A DNA stretch of 64,000 nucleotides from Pseudomaricurvus sp033283335 (GTDB taxonomy: Bacteria; Pseudomonadota; Gammaproteobacteria; Pseudomonadales; Cellvibrionaceae). Shown piece by piece: positions 43,733 through 52,993 of this stretch. The notes beneath the pieces are model-generated. The model made no database searches, had not been told where the DNA came from, and was given only the letters and a program-made list of their open reading frames with translations. Position 1 is the first letter of the stretch, and every line of letters begins with the position of its first letter. Made by a program: the position numbers and the translations under genes. The stretch covers positions 1 through 64,000 of the forward strand of contig JAWMQP010000014.1 in the NCBI GenBank assembly GCA_033283335.1, written 5' to 3'.

Positions 43733-44272
43733 ATGAATGTGATTCTGTCTTCCCGATCAGCCGCTGGTTTGGTAATAACTCTTTCACTTATGTCCGCTCA
43801 CTGCTTGGCCGACAAGCTGACCGACAAAAAAGTCGAGGCCGATAGCCACAACGATCTGTTTGTGCCAGATAACCTGGATTATTACAACCCACTCAAGCAC
43901 AACCAAGGCCACCAGCAGAAAAAACAGCGACGTTACAACACCCATTCTACCGGGCTTACCAATGCACAACTGGAGGCTGCAGCAGAAGACATTCGCAGCA
44001 GCGACATGAGCTCGCAACAGCGCGCCCTTAACTATCAGTGGCTGCAATCCTATGACCAGGATCAGGACAATATCTCTACCGGCGGCAGGGTGTTGCAGAA
44101 ACTGGTGAAAATGGGCTTTCGCACCTATTGGGACGGTGTACGCAATAAACATTACTCCGATGCCAAGGTCCTTCCCGACAGTAATGGCTCCGGCAAAATC
44201 ACCGAAGAAGTGGATTACAAGCTGCGCATGTCAGATGACAAGGTCAAATTGACATTTGAGTACGAATTTTAA
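43733..44272 (+). CDS. Hypothetical exported protein
   Basis: 179 residues from the ATG at 43733, chosen for the strong AAGGAGGGGG before it. Signal peptide 1-25 or so (LMSAHCLA), then a hydrophilic Asn/Gln/Asp-rich region and a C-terminal YKLRMSDDKVKLTFEYEF that looks like a terminal beta strand ending in Phe, as in small outer-membrane proteins. Family not recognised. The 300 bp before it (43429-43732) hold no gene. Confidence 0.65.
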   Translation: MNVILSSRSAAGLVITLSLMSAHCLADKLTDKKVEADSHNDLFVPDNLDYYNPLKHNQGHQQKKQRRYNTHSTGLTNAQLEAAAEDIRSSDMSSQQRALNYQWLQSYDQDQDNISTGGRVLQKLVKMGFRTYWDGVRNKHYSDAKVLPDSNGSGKITEEVDYKLRMSDDKVKLTFEYEF

Positions 44273-44335
44273 CGACAAGCTTGATACAATCGCGTCCTGT
44301 AAAACTGATTCTCCCTGACCACTGGACGACGATCA

Positions 44336-44791
44336 ATGCTCCTTCAAGACCTGCCTACCGCCAGCCTGATTAAAAGACTGGCCGCCCTGGTATACGATTC
44401 CCTGCTGATGATGGCGCTGGCCATGGCCTATGGCGGAGTGTACCTGGCCATCAAACACGCACTGCTGGGTATAGAACTGGGTCCGGACGAACGGGCGACC
44501 ATGAGCGCACCGGGATTCGTAGGCCTGTTGCTGCTGCTGGAGATGTTTTACTGGTTCTTCTGGTGCCGCGGCGGCCAGACGCTGGGCATGCGCGCCTGGC
44601 GCCTGAAAGTGATACAAACCAATGGCGACTCACCCAACCTGCTGCAAGCCATGGTCCGCGGTATGACCGCCCCAATCAGTTTTTTTTGTGCCGGCCTGGG
44701 CTTCTTGTGGTGTTTGTGGGATCGCGACGGTGCCACCTGGCATGACAAGCTGAGCCACACCCGGGTGGTGGTTCTGCCGAAGCAAAAGTAA
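44336..44791 (+). CDS. RDD family membrane protein
   Basis: 151 residues. Arg-Asp-Asp-type signature: R13...D20 in helix 1 (KRLAALVYDSLLM), then GGQTLGMRAWRLKVI in the middle and DKLSHT near the end, with three to four membrane helices. RDD proteins are small inner-membrane proteins of uncertain, possibly transport, function. Convergent with lptG. Confidence 0.85.
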   Translation: MLLQDLPTASLIKRLAALVYDSLLMMALAMAYGGVYLAIKHALLGIELGPDERATMSAPGFVGLLLLLEMFYWFFWCRGGQTLGMRAWRLKVIQTNGDSPNLLQAMVRGMTAPISFFCAGLGFLWCLWDRDGATWHDKLSHTRVVVLPKQK

Positions 44792-44850
44792 TTCCCATCA
44801 GTCACTGCATCGAGCAGGGATTATTCAAGGAAACGTTCATCGAGTAAGGT

Positions 44851-45912
44851 TTAACTGGCCTTGCGCAGCAGCAAGGTGCCCACCAACAGACACACCAGGA
44901 TGGGGACCAGGACCGCCAACAGGGGGGCAAATCCAAACACCAGACTGGAAGGCCCCAATAAATCCTGGGACGTGCGGAAGACAATGCCGACGATCACCCC
45001 GGTAAAAATTCGATAGCCCATCGTCACTTCACGCAGCGGGCCAAAAATAAACGACACCGCGATGAGCACCAGGCTGGCAGTCGCCAGGGGTTGCAACAGT
45101 TTTTTCCAGAATGCCAGTCGGTATTCACTGCTCTCAATCCCCTGCTGTTCCAGGTAGTGGGAGTAGGAATAAAGATTCTGTATCGACAGGGCCTCTGGCT
45201 CCAATACCAGTACATTTAACAGCTTCGGAGACAACTGGGTTTCCCAACGACGCCAGTTGAAATGATGATTTTGAATGTCATCGTCCTGCAGTAACGTCTC
45301 CTTGCCATTCTCCTCAACCCAGTGATCGCCCTGAAAGATGGCTGTTTCCGCAAAGCTGGAAGTCAACAGCTGCCCTTCAGCATCAAACCGGTATCGGGTG
45401 ACGCCATACAAACGTCCATTGGGCAGGACCGCATTGAAATGCATAAACTCACTGCCATCGCGATTCCATAATCCGTGGCGGGATTCCAGGGCATTGCGAT
45501 CCCCCTGGGCAATGGCCCTGCGGCTCTCGGCAATCTGATCGGTCAGGGGCGTGACATACTCCCCCAGGCCAATGCTCAACACGATAAACAGCAACACCGG
45601 TTTCATCACTGACCAGGTTATCTGCAGCAGGGAAACTCCTGCCGCTCGCATCACCACCAGTTCACTGGAACCGGCCAAAATGCCCAACCCCACCAAACAG
45701 CCCACCAGTGACGAAAACGGAATATTTTCGTATATCCGCCCCGGCAGAGTGAACCCCACGTAAATTAACGCCTGGGTAAAATCGTAATCGCGCTTCAACT
45801 CCCCCAACTGGTCCACCAGCGCAGCAATGGCGTCGAGCGAGACAATCACCAGCAAGACCATGGACACAGAGGCCACCACCGTGCGGCCAATATAACGACT
45901 CAGCTTACGCAT
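44851..45912 (-). CDS. lptG: LPS export permease LptG
   Basis: 353 residues, six membrane helices (three at each end) around a periplasmic beta-jellyroll domain (about 125-265). With LptF and the ATPase LptB it extracts lipopolysaccharide from the inner membrane. Its start overlaps the end of lptF by 8 bp, the standard order. Confidence 0.92.
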   Translation of the reverse strand: MRKLSRYIGRTVVASVSMVLLVIVSLDAIAALVDQLGELKRDYDFTQALIYVGFTLPGRIYENIPFSSLVGCLVGLGILAGSSELVVMRAAGVSLLQITWSVMKPVLLFIVLSIGLGEYVTPLTDQIAESRRAIAQGDRNALESRHGLWNRDGSEFMHFNAVLPNGRLYGVTRYRFDAEGQLLTSSFAETAIFQGDHWVEENGKETLLQDDDIQNHHFNWRRWETQLSPKLLNVLVLEPEALSIQNLYSYSHYLEQQGIESSEYRLAFWKKLLQPLATASLVLIAVSFIFGPLREVTMGYRIFTGVIVGIVFRTSQDLLGPSSLVFGFAPLLAVLVPILVCLLVGTLLLRKAS

Positions 45913-47101
45913 GGGGACCTCCCTGACCCTGACTCATTTGAGCGGCCTTGGCCTTAATTTTCGCTTGAGCCAGTTTACGGGCTCGCTTACCTTTGACCTT
46001 CACTCGCCAGTAAGGCCACAACAACAAACCCAGTGCCACTGACAGGGCGCCCAGATGAACCGCCCAGATGCTCAGATAAGGCGATACCCGACCGTCCTCG
46101 ACCGCACCGCGTGCGGCATTGAGAGACACCAGATAGATAATGTAGAGAAGAATCGCCGGGATCATTTGCACATAGCGGCCCTGACGGGGATTGGTTTTAC
46201 TCAAGGGCACCGCCAGCAGCGTCACCACAATCACCAGCACCGGCAGGGACAGGCGCCAATGCAAAGCCGCAATATCCTCCTTTTGCCGGGAGCCGACCAA
46301 GGTTGCCGTAGAACGGGCATCGGCTTTGACCGCATCGCGCTGCACATTGGGATCCACCGGCAGATGCTGTAAATAGCTATCAAAGGCAATCACTTCATAA
46401 TTGGATTCGCCCGGATTGCCGCTGTAACGGTAGCCATCGGAGAGTTTGAGATAGCGTTGGCCCGAGCTCGGATCGATAATCTGCTCACCGGTTTTGGCGG
46501 TAATGACCGCCAATTCGACGGGTTCATTGTCCGCCTCCGAGCCCTCTCTTGCCTGGCTCTCGCTCATTTCCGCCATAAACACCTGTCGCATGATTTTGCG
46601 ATTATCGGTGATTTTTTCGGCGTAGGTGACATTGCTGCCCGCGCCAGTCGACTGAAAACGGGCGGGTGACAGATGTTCAAATTCGCTACGGAGCTTCTGG
46701 CTCTCAAGCACCTTATTGGCCCGCTCTATGCCCAAAGGACTGACCACCAGACTGAGCACCGCCACCAAAGCCGCCACCAAACCGGCGGGTAACATGCTGT
46801 AGCCCACCAGTCGTCGTTGACTCATGCCACAGGCAGACAGGACCGTGATCTCACTGTCCATATACAGGCGACCGTAGGCCAGCAAGAAGCCGATAAACAG
46901 GCCAAGCGGCAGGATCAGCTCCAAAAATCCCGGTATGCGGTACGCCATCACCGCAAACAACACATCCGGGTCCAGCTTCCCGGCCGCCGCTTCAGCCAGG
47001 TATTTGACAAAACGCCCGCTCATGATGATCAGCAGTAACACACCACTGACAGCAATCATGCTGAGCATGACTTCACGGGCAAGATAGCGAAAAATAATCA
47101 A
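45905..47101 (-). CDS. lptF: LPS export permease LptF
   Basis: 398 residues; starts MIIFRYLAREV like E. coli LptF from a TTG with GGAAAG just before it. Six membrane helices with a periplasmic jellyroll (about 130-270). The C-terminal cytoplasmic tail is unusually lysine/alanine-rich (about 370-398). First gene of the lptFG operon, divergent from pepA as in many gammaproteobacteria. Confidence 0.92.
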   Translation of the reverse strand: MIIFRYLAREVMLSMIAVSGVLLLIIMSGRFVKYLAEAAAGKLDPDVLFAVMAYRIPGFLELILPLGLFIGFLLAYGRLYMDSEITVLSACGMSQRRLVGYSMLPAGLVAALVAVLSLVVSPLGIERANKVLESQKLRSEFEHLSPARFQSTGAGSNVTYAEKITDNRKIMRQVFMAEMSESQAREGSEADNEPVELAVITAKTGEQIIDPSSGQRYLKLSDGYRYSGNPGESNYEVIAFDSYLQHLPVDPNVQRDAVKADARSTATLVGSRQKEDIAALHWRLSLPVLVIVVTLLAVPLSKTNPRQGRYVQMIPAILLYIIYLVSLNAARGAVEDGRVSPYLSIWAVHLGALSVALGLLLWPYWRVKVKGKRARKLAQAKIKAKAAQMSQGQGGPHA

Positions 47102-47474
47102 AAACTTTCCTATGTATTGATATTCAGTTGTATAACATTTAGCCAGCCAGGTGCTTCACCCAGTTAAGCAACAAACCCGCCGCTGATAAACTTCTGCATT
47201 CGGCTGCGGACACTGATCACTTATTCGTCATGTGCATGTCCGTGCGGCTAGCTGTGTTTGCTCGATTCCGGAGATGGCGTACACTATCGCGTTATTGTCA
47301 CGTGAACGAAATATCACGAAAACCATGACCTCGTGAAGCATGATCATCCCTATTCCGTGAAATACGGCGATGAAACTCACAGATCATGCTGGTTCTGACT
47401 ATTGAAACACGCGCCACACCAACAAACGCCGGGCATTATCCCGTAAACCCACTTTTTTGTCTTGGGAAAGGACT
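47102..47474. promoter_or_regulatory. Divergent lptF/pepA promoter region
   Basis: About 370 bp without a gene. TCACGTGA (47298-47305) and further TCACG/CGTGA half-sites at about 47314, 47332 and 47355 form a cluster that could be an operator. No factor can be named. Confidence 0.4.
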
Positions 47475-48998
47475 ATGGAATTTCAGGCTAAGGCCATTTC
47501 ACCCCTCATTCAGCGCACCGCGTGCCTGGTACTGCCCGTGTATGAAGACGGCGAACTGCCTGCCGTGACTGCCGGCGTTGACCAGCTCTGCAACAAGCTC
47601 ATCACCAAATTGCTCACCCAGGGTGACATCAAGGGCAGCTTGGGCAGTACCCACACCCTGTTTGGCCTGGAAGGCTGTAAAGCCGATCGGGTCGTGCTGC
47701 TGGGTGTTGGTAAACGCCCCGCAGCCGGCAAGGGTCGCAATGCCAAATCCACAGGCACCGCGCCCATGACCGCAGATCAATTTATCAAGGCGATTACCAA
47801 GGCTGCCATCGCCATCAAAGCCACATCCGCCAAAGAAGCCTGCCTGTGCCTGGCAGATATTGAGGTCAGTGGGCGGGATGAGGACTGGAAAGCCCAGCAA
47901 AGCGCCAAACTGCTGGCGGATGGCCTCTACCAGTTTGATCAACTGAAAAGCAAAAAGAGCCCCACCCCCAGCCTGAAAAAGGCTCTCTATGCCGCCGACA
48001 AGGCCCAGCTGACCCGCCTGAACAAGGCCCTGAAAATGGGATTGGCAACCGCTCAGGGGCTGGCTTTGGCCAAAGACCTGGGCAATCTTCCCGGCAACAT
48101 CTGCACCCCGACCTACCTGACCCAGGAAGCGCGTAAACTGGCCCGAGGCAACACCAAACTGACGGTTAAGGCCCTGGGTGAGAAGCAAATGCAGACCCTC
48201 AAAATGGGGTCCCTGCTGTCTGTATCAGCCGGCAGTGACCAGGAAGCTCAGTTGATCGTAATGGACTACAAGGGCGGGACCAAAACCGCCAAACCCATCG
48301 TCCTGGTGGGCAAAGGTATCACCTTCGACACCGGCGGCATCAGCCTCAAGCCCGGTGCCGGCATGGACGAGATGAAGTTCGATATGTGCGGCGCCGCCAG
48401 TGTTCTGGGCGTGATGAAAGCCATCACGGAAATGGCACTGCCTCTGAATGTAGTCGCCATTGTTGCGGCGGCGGAGAACATGCCCAGCGGACGCGCCACC
48501 AAACCGGGTGATATTGTCACGTCCATGTCCGGTCAAACCATCGAAATCCTGAATACTGATGCCGAGGGCCGCCTGGTGCTCTGCGATGCCCTGACCTACG
48601 CTGAGCGCTTCAAGCCCAAAGCGGTGGTCGACATTGCCACGCTGACCGGCGCCTGCGTTGTGGCCCTGGGCAGCCACGCTACCGGACTCTACAGCAACAA
48701 AGACGAACTGGCCCAACAGCTGTTGCAGGCCGGCCAAATGGCGGGAGACAAAGCCTGGCATATGCCTCTGTGGGATGAATATCAGCAACAGCTGGACAGC
48801 AATTTTGCCGACATCGCCAACATTGGTACTCCCGGTGCGGGCAGCGTCACCGCCGCCTGCTTCTTGTCTCGCTTTGCCAAAGCCTACGACTGGGCCCATC
48901 TGGACGTCGCCGGTACCGCTTGGAACAGTGGTGCCAACAAAGGTGCCAGCGGCCGTCCTGTCTCCCTGTTGGTAGAATACCTGCAACAGCAGGTCTGA
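47475..48998 (+). CDS. pepA: Leucyl aminopeptidase PepA
   Basis: 507 residues from the ATG at 47475 (GGAAAGG upstream). M17 family: metal/catalytic lysine in VGKGITFDTGG (about 280) and the signature NTDAEGRL (360-367). Cytosolic hexameric two-metal aminopeptidase; in E. coli it also binds DNA at cer and carAB. Followed by holC 22 bp later. Confidence 0.95.
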   Translation: MEFQAKAISPLIQRTACLVLPVYEDGELPAVTAGVDQLCNKLITKLLTQGDIKGSLGSTHTLFGLEGCKADRVVLLGVGKRPAAGKGRNAKSTGTAPMTADQFIKAITKAAIAIKATSAKEACLCLADIEVSGRDEDWKAQQSAKLLADGLYQFDQLKSKKSPTPSLKKALYAADKAQLTRLNKALKMGLATAQGLALAKDLGNLPGNICTPTYLTQEARKLARGNTKLTVKALGEKQMQTLKMGSLLSVSAGSDQEAQLIVMDYKGGTKTAKPIVLVGKGITFDTGGISLKPGAGMDEMKFDMCGAASVLGVMKAITEMALPLNVVAIVAAAENMPSGRATKPGDIVTSMSGQTIEILNTDAEGRLVLCDALTYAERFKPKAVVDIATLTGACVVALGSHATGLYSNKDELAQQLLQAGQMAGDKAWHMPLWDEYQQQLDSNFADIANIGTPGAGSVTAACFLSRFAKAYDWAHLDVAGTAWNSGANKGASGRPVSLLVEYLQQQV

Positions 48999-49019
48999 TA
49001 CCCGGAAGGTTGCCCAGTC

Positions 49020-49463
49020 ATGACACGGATTGATTTTTACATCCTGCCGGAAACAGCCGCCCGAGAGCGGCTGGTCTTCGCCTGTCGCCTGGCTCAACGT
49101 GCCCTTCAGGCAGGCTCGCAGGTGTATCTGGCCGTGGATAACGCCGAGCAGGCGCGGGAACTGGATCAGTTGATGTGGGACTTTCGCCCGGAGAGCTTCC
49201 TGGCGCACGACTGTGAAGGCCAAACCCGCCTGCAAGCCCCGGTAGCGATTGGCTTTGGCGATGACTGTGGCAACCATCACGACCTCTTGATTAACCTCAA
49301 GCAGCAGATTCCAGACTATTTCAGCCGGTTCGAACGGCTGGCGGAAATTGTCTGCCAGGATGACCAAATCCTGGCCAAAACCCGCGAACACTTCACTTTT
49401 TACCGAGACCGGGGTTACCCAATTCAATCCCACAACTTGAAACAGTCCTCCAGCGGCGCATAA
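49020..49463 (+). CDS. holC: DNA polymerase III chi subunit
   Basis: 147 residues, the family's usual length. Starts TRIDFYILPETAARERLVFA, matching HolC, with the conserved LVYLAVDN-like strand (VYLAVDNAEQA). Links the clamp loader to SSB. Located directly after pepA, the classical pepA-holC order. Confidence 0.92.
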   Translation: MTRIDFYILPETAARERLVFACRLAQRALQAGSQVYLAVDNAEQARELDQLMWDFRPESFLAHDCEGQTRLQAPVAIGFGDDCGNHHDLLINLKQQIPDYFSRFERLAEIVCQDDQILAKTREHFTFYRDRGYPIQSHNLKQSSSGA

Positions 49464-49506
49464 TGGTGGCACCGATTGTCTTAAACTTTCGCATGAGCAC
49501 ACACTG

Positions 49507-50574
49507 GTGAGTGAAGAAAAGAAAGAGACCAAAGAAGCCCTGCTGGGCGAGTTGGAATCCATTAAGGCCTTGTTGTCAGAAGCTGAATGGGACGATATTC
49601 CTATTCTGAACGACGCCATTAGCGTTACTCATGAGGCCATACTCGACGCCGAGCAGGCACCTGCCGAAACAGCGGCACACAGCGAGGGAATGCATCCCGA
49701 CAAGAGTGGGCCCGGGCTCGAACTGCCTTCCACCACCCGTGAGACAAAACTGGACACTGCCGCAATTCGCAGCAGCCGCTCTGATATTGATGCGGCGATT
49801 GATCGATTTCATTTCAACCTGGATCTGGACAGCGAAGATGAGGCCGAGGATGAAGGGACACCCCCCCCTGAAGCCCGGAATCCCGCCGAGACAAGTCCCG
49901 TGCCAGCTCAACCAGAGGTTGATGAACTGACCACAGCCAGTGCCGAAGCAGCCGCAGAAAGCCGCAAAGAGGTCACTGTAAACAGCGAAAAGGTGAAACT
50001 GAACGCGGAAATCGATGCGCAAGATGCACCGTTGGATGAGCTCCCTCCAGGAGTACTGCCAGGCCAGCGGAGTCTGTTTGAAGGAGCAATTGAGGGGACT
50101 TTGCAAACCCCAGAACAAGCCCCAGATCAAGACACAGACCAAGCTACAGGCCCAGGTCAAACAGAGTCGGCGGCAACCTCCCTGAGCAGCCCGCCGCAAT
50201 CCGACCCCCTTAAGCCTGAGTCTCAAACTGACAAGGTCGCAGCTCCTGCTTACACACGCCGGCCGGCCGTAAAAAGCCGTGGTGAGAACCCGTTTTTACC
50301 TCAGCATATTCGTGATCGCCTGCACACCCACAAAGCACTGATTGACATCATAAAAGAGACGCGCACAAGTCCCGAGCCGGTTTCATCTGCCCCCTCCAGC
50401 ACTTCCGCCAGTGACAAGGTTACCTCACCACTGGAGTTGCCAGAGGTCCGGAAACTGGTGGATGCCATCATTGCCGACTACCTGCCCAGGATTGAAACCG
50501 AGCTAAGGGACAAGCTGACACCCATCATCCAGCGACACCTGGCCGACAAGTCGACCAGTGATCCGCACGATTAA
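49507..50574 (+). CDS. Hypothetical acidic protein downstream of holC
   Basis: 355 residues, GTG start. A short conserved helical N-terminus (ALLGELESIKALLSEAEWDD) and a helical C-terminus (LPEVRKLVDAIIADYLPRIE) flank about 200 residues of low-complexity, Glu/Pro/Ala-rich, probably disordered sequence. Position between holC and (commonly) valS is where many gammaproteobacteria carry such an uncharacterised protein. Function unknown. Confidence 0.7.
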   Translation: MSEEKKETKEALLGELESIKALLSEAEWDDIPILNDAISVTHEAILDAEQAPAETAAHSEGMHPDKSGPGLELPSTTRETKLDTAAIRSSRSDIDAAIDRFHFNLDLDSEDEAEDEGTPPPEARNPAETSPVPAQPEVDELTTASAEAAAESRKEVTVNSEKVKLNAEIDAQDAPLDELPPGVLPGQRSLFEGAIEGTLQTPEQAPDQDTDQATGPGQTESAATSLSSPPQSDPLKPESQTDKVAAPAYTRRPAVKSRGENPFLPQHIRDRLHTHKALIDIIKETRTSPEPVSSAPSSTSASDKVTSPLELPEVRKLVDAIIADYLPRIETELRDKLTPIIQRHLADKSTSDPHD

Positions 50575-50621
50575 GTCTCAGGGATTAGTCAGAGAGACCG
50601 AAGTCACAACCTAAGTCAACC

Positions 50622-51728
50622 CTAGCTGTAGAGGGGTTTACTCAGTTCCGCCCAGTCAATATCTGCGTCATCGGGCAGGTGTTCAAATTCAAGGATGCCC
50701 AGCGCTTCAAATTTTGGACGAATCCTATCGGTCAAGAGGCCGATGCGGCGCAGGTTGGGTATGACTCGCTGGAACAGCAACTTGCGAAAATGTGCCATGC
50801 CACCACCGTCCAAAAAGACCATGCGCGCCTCTTCTTCATCCCAGCCGAAATGTCGAAACACAGCCGTGGGCACCAGCCGTTCACGGCTCACAAGACACGC
50901 CTGATAAGCGAATTCGGCCCGCTCTTCGCGCTCCTCTCCGGTCAAGGCCTTCACATATTCCGTCAGGTAGTGGATGCCAAACGCCACATGTCGGGCTTCG
51001 TCACGGATAATCAGTTCCAGCATATCCCGCTTGAGTCCATTGGGGTCTAAATGCTCTTTGCTGGTATTGAACGCCGCCAGGGCCAGGCCTTCAATAATTA
51101 CCTGCATGCCGATGAATTTCAGATCCCAACGCTCGTCGCTGAGGATCTTGTCGATGATGTTTTTCAGCGCCCCATCGATGGGGTACATAATGCCCGCTTT
51201 TTTCTGCAGGAAGCGATTGAAGGTTTCTACGTGGCGAGCTTCGTCAAACGTCTGAGAGGCCGCGTACAGTTTGGCATTGTACGTCGGCGCACAGGAGACC
51301 AGCTGTGAAGCCACCAACAGGGCCCCCTGTTCCCCATGCAAAAATTGCGAATCAGTCCAGGCTTCTGAGTGGCGCAAGAACTCGTCCTTCTTCTCCTGCG
51401 ACATTTCCAGAAATGGCGGGTACTCGGAAAAACCACTCATGAACAGCCGCACGTCATAGGGTGCACTGCCAATCGGTTTGCTCCAGTCAAGGTCCAGATC
51501 GGCGTTCCAATTGAGTTCCTTGCCGAGGTTGTAAAGCTTTTTAATACGATCTTCGTTGATGTGGTAGTCCCAGTTAAAACTACCGGTCAGGGGCGTATTG
51601 AAAATTTCTGCCACTTCATTCACAGCGCTTTCGGTTAAATCAACATCCATGTGATCGACGTCGATTTTTTGCGCTTCTTCAAAGAAACGAATTTCGTTTG
51701 GCGTATGCTTTACAAAGGTGGCTGTCAT
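50622..51728 (-). CDS. Ferritin-like diiron protein
   Basis: 368 residues from the ATG at 51728 (GGGAGAGA upstream; the longer frame to 51818 is not used). Two DEARH motifs (E163/H166 and E244/H247) together with E133 (HGEQGAL) and E213 (IIEGLAL) supply the ligands of a four-helix-bundle diiron site, as in ribonucleotide reductase R2-like oxidases and AurF-type oxygenases. Substrate not evident. Divergent from an AraC regulator, which may control it. Confidence 0.78.
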   Translation of the reverse strand: MTATFVKHTPNEIRFFEEAQKIDVDHMDVDLTESAVNEVAEIFNTPLTGSFNWDYHINEDRIKKLYNLGKELNWNADLDLDWSKPIGSAPYDVRLFMSGFSEYPPFLEMSQEKKDEFLRHSEAWTDSQFLHGEQGALLVASQLVSCAPTYNAKLYAASQTFDEARHVETFNRFLQKKAGIMYPIDGALKNIIDKILSDERWDLKFIGMQVIIEGLALAAFNTSKEHLDPNGLKRDMLELIIRDEARHVAFGIHYLTEYVKALTGEEREERAEFAYQACLVSRERLVPTAVFRHFGWDEEEARMVFLDGGGMAHFRKLLFQRVIPNLRRIGLLTDRIRPKFEALGILEFEHLPDDADIDWAELSKPLYS

Positions 51729-51963
51729 TAAGGTCTCTCCCTGAGAACTGAGTGTTTTTAGCGTTGCCTCAAGTTTTGCTTGCATCCCATTATTCGACAA
51801 GGTTAACTTGAGCCACATTAAAAGTCATAAATGGCCAAATGTCCGGATTTGGTGGCCTCCGGAGTTGAACGCAATTTACCTGTTAAAATCAAATAACGAG
51901 TTTGACCGGGTTCGCCCCCGAACGCCAGGTCATCGGAAACCTGCATAGACTGCGGAGTCAATC

Positions 51964-52977
51964 ATGAGAGAACGGGAACTGCCGATCAGTTATGCCGCCA
52001 TCCTTACGGACGTTGCCAGCCAGTTCGGGGCGTCTCGACAAGCGCTACTGGCCACAGCCGGGCTGGATGAAAACCTGCTGGAAAACCCCGACGCACGCTG
52101 CCCGGAAGCACAATTACGCAACCTGATCGACGCGGCTATAGCCGCCACGGATAAAAAGTCGCTGGCGCTTCACTTCGGTCAGCAACTCACCCTGACCTCC
52201 CACGGGGTGTTTGGTTATGCGGTCATGAGCTGCCGTAACATTGCTCAAGTGATCGATATACTGACAAAATACTACCGCCTGTTGCTCAATAACGCTTCGC
52301 TCAACGTCAAAAGCAATAACGGCACTGTCAGTATTGAATACCACCCCACCCGCGCCCAACTGCTTGATCGCCGCCAGGATACGGAATTATTTTTTGCCGG
52401 TGTCCTGAGTTCCATCAAGCACCTGCTGCATAAGGAGCAGGTTGAAGCTGAACTGGAACTGGACTACCCCCCGCCGGAATACCAGGCCGATTACCGCGAA
52501 GTCCTGGGGTGTCAGGTGCGCTTTGGTCAGCCCATCAGCAAAATCATCTTTCCAAAACAGTTGATGGAAGAAAAACCGGAATACGCCAATCCCGCCATGC
52601 TCAAGCTCTACGAGCAGCAGTGTGAGGAGTTATTGTCACGGATGCAGACCAGTGAGGGACTCAGAGCCAAAGTGCGGGAATATCTGGTCGCTGCCCAGCA
52701 GCAATTTCCCGGTCTGGAACAGGCGGCCCAGCACTTTCACATGAGCCCAAGAACCTTTCGGCGTCGGTTGAACGATGAAGGGGTGTCATTTCAGAAAATT
52801 CTCGACGAGGTGCGGCGGGAGCTGGCAGAAACTTATCTGCGCAATCCCGCCATCTCCGTCAATCACACCGCGGACCTGCTCGGCTTCCACGATGTGTCCA
52901 ATTTCCGTCGCGCGTTCATCCGCTGGAGTGGCGGCACGTCACCGTCGGAGTTCAAAAAGCAATCCCTGCGTCACTAA
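51964..52977 (+). CDS. AraC family transcriptional regulator
   Basis: 337 residues. N-terminal Arabinose_bd-type domain (LTLTSHGVFGYAVMSCRNIA) and C-terminal AraC HTH pair (LEQAAQHFHMSPRTFRRRL; VNHTADLLGFHDVSNFRRAF). Divergent from the diiron protein gene; convergent with the phytase gene. Same subfamily as the proteins at 2669 and 59414. Confidence 0.85.
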   Translation: MRERELPISYAAILTDVASQFGASRQALLATAGLDENLLENPDARCPEAQLRNLIDAAIAATDKKSLALHFGQQLTLTSHGVFGYAVMSCRNIAQVIDILTKYYRLLLNNASLNVKSNNGTVSIEYHPTRAQLLDRRQDTELFFAGVLSSIKHLLHKEQVEAELELDYPPPEYQADYREVLGCQVRFGQPISKIIFPKQLMEEKPEYANPAMLKLYEQQCEELLSRMQTSEGLRAKVREYLVAAQQQFPGLEQAAQHFHMSPRTFRRRLNDEGVSFQKILDEVRRELAETYLRNPAISVNHTADLLGFHDVSNFRRAFIRWSGGTSPSEFKKQSLRH

Positions 52978-52993
52978 ACTGGTTCGGTTTATG

